This document shows, piece by piece, positions 57,701-64,000 of a stretch of DNA of 64,000 nucleotides. Origin of the DNA: Burkholderiales bacterium. Its GTDB lineage: Bacteria; Pseudomonadota; Gammaproteobacteria; Burkholderiales; UBA6910. The position numbers were made by a program, and so were the translations under genes. Location: NCBI GenBank assembly GCA_026005015.1, contig BPKG01000001.1, forward strand, positions 1,183,501 through 1,247,500. The letters run 5' to 3'. Every line of letters begins with the position of its first letter. Position 1 is the stretch's first letter. The notes under the pieces are model-generated. The model saw only the letters and a list, made by a program, of their open reading frames with translations, had not been told where the DNA came from and did not search any database.

Positions 57701-57761
57701 CCGTCTACCTCTCTCGATCCCGCTGCATCTTCCGACCAGCAAGCAACCATCGACCGAAGGC

Positions 57762-58826
57762 TCAGAGGGCCGCCACCACCGCGTCCCCCATGGCGGCAGT
57801 GCCCACCGGCGCCACCCCCGGCTCCGCGATGTCGGCCGTGCGCACCCCCCGCGCCAGCACTTCCGCGACCGCCCGCTCCACCCGCACCGCCGCCGCTTCC
57901 ATCCCCAGACTGTAGCGCAGCAGCATCGCCAGGGACAGGATGCTGGCCAGGGGGTTGGCGATGTCCCGGCCGGCGATGTCGGGCGCCGAGCCGTGGATGG
58001 GCTCGTACAAGCCCTTGTTGCGGGCATCCAGGGAGGCCGAGGGGAGCATGCCGATCGAGCCCGTGAGCATGGAGGCCTCGTCGGAGAGGATGTCCCCGAA
58101 CATGTTGCCGGTGAGGATCACGTCGAACTGCCGGGGATCGCGTACGAGCTGCATGGCGGCGTTGTCCACGTACATATGGCTCAGTTCCACGTCCGGATAC
58201 TCCCGCGCGATCTCGCTCACCACTTCCCGCCACAGCCGGCTAGTCTCCAGCACGTTGGCCTTGTCCACCGAGCACACCCGCCTCCCCCGCCGCCGCGCCG
58301 CCTGGAAAGCCACGTGGGCGATACGCCGGATTTCCCCCTCGCGGTAGACCATGGTGTCGAAGCCTTCCCGCTCGCCGGCGGCGTTGACCCGGATGCCCTT
58401 GGGCTCGCCGAAATAGATGTCGCCGGTGAGCTCCCGCACGATCAGGAGGTCGAGGCCCGCCACCCGCTCGGGCTTGAGGGCGGAGGCGGCGGCCAGCTCC
58501 CGGTACACCCGCGCCGGGCGCAGGTTGGCGAAGAGCTCCAGCGCCTTGCGGATCCGCAGCAGCCCCTGCTCGGGGCGCTTTTCCCGCGGGAGCCCGTCGT
58601 ACTTGGGCGCGCCCACGGCGCCCAGCAGGATGGCGTCCGCCGTCCGGGCGAGCTCCAGGGTGGACGCGGGCAACGGGTTCCCCTCTGCGTCCACGCCGGC
58701 CCCGCCGATGGGCGCCTCGGCCCACTCCAGAGGGAGCCCGTCGCGGCGCAGCCGCTCCAGCACCTTCACCGCCTGGGCCGTGATTTCCGGGCCGATCCCG
58801 TCTCCCGGGAGGATGGCGATCTTCAT
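57762..58826 (-). CDS. leuB: 3-isopropylmalate dehydrogenase
   Basis: Oxidative decarboxylation step of leucine synthesis. The 354 residues start [15 protein letters not shown]. They include [41 protein letters not shown] and [14 protein letters not shown], the metal and substrate motifs of LeuB. It lies 14 bases after leuD in the leuC-(entericidin)-leuD-leuB-asd order. Confidence 0.98.
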   Translation of the reverse strand: MKIAILPGDGIGPEITAQAVKVLERLRRDGLPLEWAEAPIGGAGVDAEGNPLPASTLELARTADAILLGAVGAPKYDGLPREKRPEQGLLRIRKALELFANLRPARVYRELAAASALKPERVAGLDLLIVRELTGDIYFGEPKGIRVNAAGEREGFDTMVYREGEIRRIAHVAFQAARRRGRRVCSVDKANVLETSRLWREVVSEIAREYPDVELSHMYVDNAAMQLVRDPRQFDVILTGNMFGDILSDEASMLTGSIGMLPSASLDARNKGLYEPIHGSAPDIAGRDIANPLASILSLAMLLRYSLGMEAAAVRVERAVAEVLARGVRTADIAEPGVAPVGTAAMGDAVVAAL

Positions 58827-58840
58827 TCAGCCGTAAATGC

Positions 58841-59479
58841 TCAACCGAACAGCCATGGCGCCTCGGCCCGCCGCTTGGCCTCGTAGGCCTTGATCTTGTC
58901 CACGTGCCGCAGGGTGAGCCCGATGTCGTCCAGGCCGTTGAGCAGGCAGTACTTGCGAAACGGGTCGATGTCGAAGCGGAACGTCTCCCCGCCCGGCGTC
59001 GTCACGCTCTGGGCTTCCAGATCGATCAGCAGCCGGTAGCCCTCGGTGGCCTCCACCTCCTGAAACAGCCGGTCCACCACGGGGGCATCCAGCACCACGG
59101 GCAGCAGCCCGTTCTTGAAGCAGTTGTTGTAGAAAATGTCGGCGAAACTCGGGGCGATGAGGGCCCGGAAGCCGTAATCGAGCAGCGCCCAGGGCGCGTG
59201 CTCCCGGGAGGAGCCGCAGCCGAAGTTCTCCCGCGCGAGCAGGATGCTCGCTCCCCGGTAGCGGGGCTGGTTGAGCACGAAGTCCGGGTTCAAACGCCGC
59301 CCGGAGGCGTCCGCTCCCGGCTCGCCCGGGTCCAGGTAACGCCAGGCGTCGAACAGATTCGGGCCGAAACCGCTGCGCTTGATCGACTTCAGGAACTGCT
59401 TCGGGATGATGGCGTCGGTGTCCACGTTGGCGCGGTTGAGCGGCGCCACCAATCCTTCGAGACGGACGAACTTTTCCAT
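58841..59479 (-). CDS. leuD: 3-isopropylmalate dehydratase small subunit
   Basis: The swivel domain of isopropylmalate isomerase. The 212 residues have [37 protein letters not shown] and [18 protein letters not shown], all typical. The ATG giving MEKFVRLEG lies two bases behind the stop of the entericidin-like gene (TGAGCATG); a GTG two codons earlier overlaps that stop. No strong Shine-Dalgarno, so translational coupling is likely. Confidence 0.97.
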   Translation of the reverse strand: MEKFVRLEGLVAPLNRANVDTDAIIPKQFLKSIKRSGFGPNLFDAWRYLDPGEPGADASGRRLNPDFVLNQPRYRGASILLARENFGCGSSREHAPWALLDYGFRALIAPSFADIFYNNCFKNGLLPVVLDAPVVDRLFQEVEATEGYRLLIDLEAQSVTTPGGETFRFDIDPFRKYCLLNGLDDIGLTLRHVDKIKAYEAKRRAEAPWLFG

Positions 59480-59481
59480 GC

Positions 59482-59613
59482 TCACTTGACCGACTTCTGG
59501 ATCGCCTCGCCGCCCTTCTCGATGTCCTTGCCGAGGCCCTGGATGGTGTTGCAGGCGGCGAGCCCTGCAACGAGCAGTACGGCCATGATGGAAATCACGA
59601 GTCTGCGTATCAT
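59482..59613 (-). CDS. entericidin A/B-like small lipoprotein
   Basis: A 43-residue frame absent from usual minimum-length gene lists. It has a signal peptide [20 protein letters not shown] with lipobox LAAC (Cys21), then [20 protein letters not shown], which matches the entericidin family (NT..G.G.DI..GG..I). GGAGG lies ten bases before the ATG. Such genes are often found between leuC and leuD in betaproteobacteria. They encode small outer-membrane lipoproteins linked to stress lysis in E. coli; the role here is not known. Confidence 0.88.
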   Translation of the reverse strand: MIRRLVISIMAVLLVAGLAACNTIQGLGKDIEKGGEAIQKSVK

Positions 59614-59629
59614 GATCGAGCTTCCTCCG

Positions 59630-61045
59630 TTAGGAAGAAAGAAGTTCCCGCACGTCAATGAAATGCCCGGCGATGGCCGCCGCCGCCGCCATCTCCGGGC
59701 TCACCAGGTGGGTGCGCCCGCCGGCGCCCTGGCGCCCTTCGAAGTTGCGGTTGGAGGTAGAGGCGCAGCGCTCCCCGGGCGCCAGCCGGTCGTCGTTCAT
59801 GGCGAGGCACATGGAGCAGCCCGGCTCCCGCCACTCGAAGCCGGCCTCCAGGAACACCCGGTGCAGGCCTTCTTCCTCCGCCTGGCGCTTCACCGTGCCC
59901 GAGCCGGGCACGACCAGGGCCTGCTTGATGTTGGAAGCGATGCGGCGCCTTCGCACCACCTTGGCCGCCGCCCGCAGGTCTTCCAGGCGCGAATTGGTAC
60001 AGGAGCCGATGAACACCTTGTCCAGCCGGATGCTGCGGATCGGGGTGCCCGGCTCGAGCCCCATGTACTTAAGCGCCCGCTCGTAGCTTTCCCGCCGGGT
60101 GGGGTTCGGCTCCCGGGCGGGATCGGGCACTTCCCCGTCCACCGGTGCCACCATCTCCGGCGAGGTGCCCCAGGTCACCTGGGGTCGAATCCGGGCCGCA
60201 TCCAGGCGCACCACTTTGTCGAAGCGGGCGTCCGGGTCGCTTTTCAATTCCCGCCAGGCGGCCACCGCCCGCTCCCACAGCTCACCCTTGGGCGCCAGCG
60301 GCCGACCCTTCAAGTATTCGATGGTCTTCTCGTCCGCCGCCACCAACCCGGCGCGGGCGCCCGCCTCGATGGACATGTTGCAGATGGTCATCCGCCCCTC
60401 CATGCCGAGGGCGCGGATGACGCTCCCCGCGTATTCGATCACGTAGCCGGTAGCGCCCGCCGTGCCGATGGCGCCGATGATGGCGAGGATCACGTCCTTG
60501 GCGGTGACCCCGGGGCCCAGGGTCCCGTCCACCACGATCTGCATTGCCTTGGCCTTCTTGGTCAACAGACACTGGGTGGCGAGCACGTGCTCCACCTCCG
60601 AAGTACCGATGCCGAAGGCGAGACAGGCGAACGCCCCATGGGTGCTGGTGTGGGAGTCGCCGCACACCACGGTCATGCCGGGCAGCGTCGCCCCCTGCTC
60701 CGGGCCCACCACGTGCACGATCCCCTGGCGCCGATCCCGGAACGGGAAATAGGCCTTGGCGCCGAACGCCTTGATGTTGGCGTCCAGCGTCTCCACCTGC
60801 AGCCGGGACACGGGGTCGCGGATTCCCTGGTCCCAATCGCGAGTAGGGGTGTTGTGGTCCGCAGTGGCGATGACGGAGTCCGGCCGCCAGACCCGGCGCC
60901 CGGCGAGCTTCAGCCCTTCGAACGCCTGGGGACTCGTCACCTCGTGCACCAGGTGCCGGTCGATGTAAAGGAGCGTGGTGCCGTCGGCTTCCTCGTGCAC
61001 CACGTGGCTCTCCCAGAGCTTGTCGTAAAGGGTCTTTCCGCTCAT
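59630..61045 (-). CDS. leuC: 3-isopropylmalate dehydratase large subunit
   Basis: The aconitase-type [4Fe-4S] subunit that isomerises isopropylmalate. The 471 residues contain [39 protein letters not shown] and GCSMCLAMN with the CxxC cluster ligands. The start [12 protein letters not shown] was chosen over 13 upstream codons. The gap of 78 bases to the MFS gene may hold the leu promoter. No leader peptide rich in leucine was seen. Confidence 0.97.
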   Translation of the reverse strand: MSGKTLYDKLWESHVVHEEADGTTLLYIDRHLVHEVTSPQAFEGLKLAGRRVWRPDSVIATADHNTPTRDWDQGIRDPVSRLQVETLDANIKAFGAKAYFPFRDRRQGIVHVVGPEQGATLPGMTVVCGDSHTSTHGAFACLAFGIGTSEVEHVLATQCLLTKKAKAMQIVVDGTLGPGVTAKDVILAIIGAIGTAGATGYVIEYAGSVIRALGMEGRMTICNMSIEAGARAGLVAADEKTIEYLKGRPLAPKGELWERAVAAWRELKSDPDARFDKVVRLDAARIRPQVTWGTSPEMVAPVDGEVPDPAREPNPTRRESYERALKYMGLEPGTPIRSIRLDKVFIGSCTNSRLEDLRAAAKVVRRRRIASNIKQALVVPGSGTVKRQAEEEGLHRVFLEAGFEWREPGCSMCLAMNDDRLAPGERCASTSNRNFEGRQGAGGRTHLVSPEMAAAAAIAGHFIDVRELLSS

Positions 61046-61123
61046 GACTTCAGGCGTCAAGGAAAGATAAGAATTATGCCACAAAGCCCTGGCCCGCCCC
61101 AGGAGGCGCCCTCCAAGGGCGCG

Positions 61124-62272
61124 CTACCGATCGGCGGGAAAGCGCCGGGCGATGAGCAGTCCCCCCAGCGCCGCGGTGGCGGCACTGGCCATAAAAGTGA
61201 AGCCCGGGCCCGCCGCCTCCCACAGGTAGCCGCTCAAGAGGCTGCCAAGGCTGCCGCCCGCACCGAAACTAACGCTGCTATAGAGGGCCTGGCCCTTGGC
61301 CGGGTGGCTTCCCTGGAACAGGCGGTGGAACGCCGCCACCGCCGCGGCGTGGTAGGCGCCGAAAGTGGCCGCGTGCAGGGACTGGGCGAGCAGCATCAGG
61401 GGCGGCACGGTGGGAAAGGCGGCCACTAGCGCGAAGCGCAGCACGGCGCAGCCAAAGCTCACAAGCAGGATAGCGCGGCCGCTGTAGCGGGCGGCCACCC
61501 GCGGCATGAGGAAGAACACCCCGATCTCGCAGATCACGCCCAAGGCCCACAGCCACCCCACCTGGCCCTTGGTGTAGCCCACGTCCACCAAGTAGATGGA
61601 AAAGAAAACGTAGTACGGCCCATGGGCCGCAGCCATGAGGAAACAGGCAGCGAGGAGCGCGCCCACCTCGGGGCGCCGCACGATCCGCCACAGGGGCATC
61701 ACCTCTTCCGGCGCGCGGCGCACGGGGGCGTCCGGTACCCGGGCCGCCGAAGCCGCCACCGCCAGCTTGAGGGCGAGCAGAACCCAGAGCAACCAGAAGA
61801 TGGGAGCGCCATCCAGCAGGTGGCCGATCCCCACCACCGCCAGGATGAAACCGAGGGAGCCCCACCAGCGGATGCGCCCGTAGCGGGCGGCGTGGGGGCC
61901 CAGGTGGGACAGGGTGATCGCTTCCACCAGGGGCAGCGACGCGCTCCAGAAAAAGCTCATGACCGCCATCACCAGCCACATCCAGGCGAAACCCGCGCCG
62001 AAGAAAACGCCCGCGTAGCTCAGGAGGGCGGCGAGGGCCGCCAGGCGCAGGATCTCCACCCGACGGCCGGTGGCGTCGGCAAGCCAGCCCCACGCCGCGG
62101 GGGCGAGCATGCGCATCACCTGGGGCAGGGCCATGAGCAGCCCGATCTCGGCCGCCACGTACCCGAGGGAGCGCAGGTACAGGCTCCAGTAGGGCGCGAA
62201 CGCGCCCACGAAGGCGAAGTAGAAAAAGTAGAAGCCGGCGAGGGGCCCGTAGGGGAAGGAGCGGTCAGACAT
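61124..62272 (-). CDS. major facilitator superfamily transporter (HcaT/3-phenylpropionate permease-like)
   Basis: 382 residues with 12 hydrophobic helices. FYFFYFAFVGAFAPYWSLYLRSLG and the loop GWLADATGRR between helices 2 and 3 place it in the MFS. HGPYYVFFSIYLVDVGYTKGQVGWLWALGVICEIGVFF (in pieces) resembles the MFS_1-like HcaT group. The substrate cannot be told from sequence. Start chosen at MSDRSFPYGPL. It lies between leuC and aroC on the same strand, an association seen in several betaproteobacteria. Confidence 0.85.
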   Translation of the reverse strand: MSDRSFPYGPLAGFYFFYFAFVGAFAPYWSLYLRSLGYVAAEIGLLMALPQVMRMLAPAAWGWLADATGRRVEILRLAALAALLSYAGVFFGAGFAWMWLVMAVMSFFWSASLPLVEAITLSHLGPHAARYGRIRWWGSLGFILAVVGIGHLLDGAPIFWLLWVLLALKLAVAASAARVPDAPVRRAPEEVMPLWRIVRRPEVGALLAACFLMAAAHGPYYVFFSIYLVDVGYTKGQVGWLWALGVICEIGVFFLMPRVAARYSGRAILLVSFGCAVLRFALVAAFPTVPPLMLLAQSLHAATFGAYHAAAVAAFHRLFQGSHPAKGQALYSSVSFGAGGSLGSLLSGYLWEAAGPGFTFMASAATAALGGLLIARRFPADR

Positions 62273-62402
62273 CGGGGCAGGCGAGGGGGTCCCGCGGGGG
62301 GCGAAGGCCCGGGAGGAGGAAAAGCGCCTCACGGGGGGAAGGCTAGCCAAGCGCCTCGCCTTCCGGACCGGTTAGCCGGTGCGCCGGGGCGGGGCCGGCG
62401 GC

Positions 62403-63563
62403 TCACGCCTCGTCGGGTTCCGGATCCTCCCGGTGCTCTACCGCCGGTTCCCGCGGGGGCGCCGCGGCGACCCGGCCGGGCACGGGGGGCGTGGCGCAGC
62501 GCACGTCCGCGTTCTGCGCCCGGTGGCGCAGGGCGTGGTCGATGAGCACCAGGGCCAGCATCGCCTCGGCGATGGGCGTGGCGCGGATGCCCACGCAGGG
62601 ATCGTGGCGGCCGGTGGTCTCGACGATCACCGGCCTGCCTTCCTTGTCGATGGAGCGCCGCGGCAGCCGGATACTGGAAGTGGGCTTGATGCCGATGGAG
62701 ACCAGGATGTCCTGGCCGGTGGAAATCCCCCCCAATATGCCTCCGGCATTATTGCTGAGGAAGCCTTCGGGGGTGATCTCGTCGGAGTGCTCGGTGCCCT
62801 TCTGCTCCACCGCGGAAAAGCCCGCCCCGATCTCCACCGCCTTGACCGCGTTGATGCTCATCATGGCGTGGGCAATGGCGGCGTCCAGCCGGTCGTACAC
62901 CGGCTCGCCCCAGCCCACCGGAACGCCCTCGGCCACCACATTGATCCGTGCTCCCACCGAGTCGCCCGACTTGCGCAACCGGTCCATGAACGCTTCCAGC
63001 TCGGGCACCATATCCGGATCCGCGGCGAAGAACGGGTTCTCGTTGACCCCGTCCCAGGACCTGAACGGCACCCGGATAGGGCCGAGCTGGGCCAGGTAAC
63101 CCCGGATGAGAACGCCATAACGGCGACCCAGCCACTTCTTGGCGATGGCGCCAGCCGCGACTCGCACCGCCGTTTCCCGGGCCGAGGCCCGGCCGCCCCC
63201 GCGGTAGTCCCGGATGCCGTACTTCTGCCAGTAAGTGTAGTCGGCGTGCCCGGGGCGAAACACGTCCATGATCTTGCTGTAGTCCCGGCTGCGGGCGTCC
63301 ACGTTGCGGATCAGGAGCCCGATGGGCGTGCCCGTGGTCCGCCCCTCGAACACGCCGGAGAGGATCTCCACCGTGTCCGGTTCCCGCCGCTGGGTGACGT
63401 GGCGGGAGGTGCCGGGACGGCGGCGATCCAGCTCTGCCTGGATATCCGCCTCGGAGAGCTCGAGGCCGGGTGGGCAGCCGTCCACCACGCCGCCGATGGC
63501 CGGGCCGTGGGATTCGCCGAAAGAGGTGACGCGGAAGAGCTTGCCGAAGGTGTTGCCAGACAT
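62403..63563 (-). CDS. aroC: chorismate synthase
   Basis: Last step of the shikimate pathway, FMN-dependent. The 386 residues start [20 protein letters not shown] and include [33 protein letters not shown] and GGISTGQDI, with the conserved R-x-S-R-like segment LPRRSID. The C-terminal 25 residues (proline- and glutamate-rich) are an extra tail. It is divergent from the response regulator gene. Confidence 0.97.
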   Translation of the reverse strand: MSGNTFGKLFRVTSFGESHGPAIGGVVDGCPPGLELSEADIQAELDRRRPGTSRHVTQRREPDTVEILSGVFEGRTTGTPIGLLIRNVDARSRDYSKIMDVFRPGHADYTYWQKYGIRDYRGGGRASARETAVRVAAGAIAKKWLGRRYGVLIRGYLAQLGPIRVPFRSWDGVNENPFFAADPDMVPELEAFMDRLRKSGDSVGARINVVAEGVPVGWGEPVYDRLDAAIAHAMMSINAVKAVEIGAGFSAVEQKGTEHSDEITPEGFLSNNAGGILGGISTGQDILVSIGIKPTSSIRLPRRSIDKEGRPVIVETTGRHDPCVGIRATPIAEAMLALVLIDHALRHRAQNADVRCATPPVPGRVAAAPPREPAVEHREDPEPDEA

Positions 63564-63731
63564 CGAAAGGCTCGCAAAAACAAGGGCGCAAGTTTAACAT
63601 AGGTCTGGACCGCGGCTTGTCCCGAACGCGGAGACGCGCAAGGCCGCGGCGGCCCAAACCGGATAGAACCGGCCCCCCCGAGACACCCGGCAAACGGTTG
63701 GCGCCAGATCGACGATCCAAGGGAGGATGCC

Positions 63732-64000
63732 GTGAAAATCCTGCTGGTAGATGACTCGCGCACGGCGCGGGCCGCCCTCACCCGGATGCTCGCCGCCATG
63801 GGGCATGCCGTGACGGAAGCTTCGGATGGAGCGCAGGCGCTCGAATGCCTGCGGCGGGAGCCGGTGGACCTGGTCCTGCTGGACGTGCAGATGCCCCGCC
63901 TGGACGGATTCGCCGCGGTGCGGGAGATGCGCGAGATCCAGGGCAACCGCTGGGTACCCATCATCTTTTTGAGCGCCCGGGAAACGGACGCGGACCTGGA
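63732..64000 (+). CDS. response regulator receiver domain protein, N-terminal part (runs off the window)
   Basis: A GTG start with GGGAGG at about six bases gives KILLVDDSRTARAALTRML, with the acidic pair Asp7-Asp8. VDLVLLDVQMPRLDGFAAV follows with the phospho-acceptor Asp near residue 54, and then IIFLSARE with the switch serine. Only 89 codons are inside the window, so the output domain and partner kinase cannot be told. It is divergent from aroC across 168 bases in which I could not fix promoters. Confidence 0.9.
   Translation, partial: MKILLVDDSRTARAALTRMLAAMGHAVTEASDGAQALECLRREPVDLVLLDVQMPRLDGFAAVREMREIQGNRWVPIIFLSARETDADL

Noticed and set aside
58904-61429. An 841-codon plus-strand open frame, and a similar 814-codon one over ftsH (9961-12405).
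   Set aside because: Both are antisense to leuD-leuC and to ftsH-folP, which have complete family motifs. They are His/Gly-rich shadows without a credible start region.

Overview
The window is a GC-rich (roughly two-thirds G+C by eye), gene-dense stretch of chromosome from a Gram-negative bacterium, most probably a betaproteobacterium. Three syntenic blocks support this. They are rlmE-ftsH-folP-glmM running on to tpiA-secG-tRNA-Leu-nuoABCD, the trpF-trpB-trpA-accD-folC-SPOR-cvpA-purF-metZ supra-operon behind leuC-leuD-leuB-asd-fimV-truA, and hrcA/nadK/recN/fur/bamE/dapB/carAB/greA. Nearly everything is core metabolism or housekeeping. I see no phage, insertion sequence, integrase or CRISPR array.

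Layout. 0-4 kb: the start of the complex I operon (nuoA-D, minus strand), a tRNA-Leu(GAG), secG and tpiA. 4-8 kb: a high-affinity phosphate uptake operon pstSCAB with a Pho box and an internal terminator, without phoU. 8-14 kb: glmM, folP, ftsH, rlmE, and the convergent pair yhbY/greA. 14-20 kb: carBA, dapB, bamE, then fur on the other strand. 20-30 kb: recN, nadK, hrcA, hemH, a remnant of a CorC/HlyC-type gene, a hemerythrin-like protein and the heat-shock genes grpE-dnaK-dnaJ. 30-41 kb: the most accessory part, with a POT peptide transporter, a glutathione S-transferase, an MgtC-like protein, a secreted polyhydroxyalkanoate depolymerase, a Tat-exported PhoD-type phosphatase, and a run of small membrane or periplasmic proteins downstream of cysS. 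41-54 kb: ppiB, lpxH, a kinase-like fusion protein, metZ with a SAM-II riboswitch, and the purF-to-trpF-to-truA supra-operon. 54-64 kb: fimV, asd, leuBDC with an entericidin-like gene inside, an MFS transporter, aroC and the start of a response regulator.

Working together: pstSCAB and the PhoD-like enzyme are both phosphate-scavenging functions. The depolymerase would release hydroxyalkanoates from extracellular polyester. The trp, leu, asd, dapB, metZ, carAB, purF and aroC genes point to a prototrophic lifestyle. GrpE-DnaK-DnaJ have a sigma-32 type promoter and hrcA lies nearby.

Sequence quality is uneven. carB and the middle of dnaK are full of single-base insertions and deletions, folP carries a compensating pair and nadK a single one, while neighbouring genes read cleanly. 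I read most of these as consensus errors rather than biology. The observations I would follow first are the duplicated nuoD start, conserved at the peptide level but different at synonymous positions; the metZ SAM-II riboswitch coupled to an intrinsic terminator; a three-gene membrane/periplasmic module (DUF6152-DUF6644-DUF4149-like) whose exported member is predicted to begin with two histidines; the 5'-terminal hairpin of the carA leader; and the long palindrome between dnaK and dnaJ.
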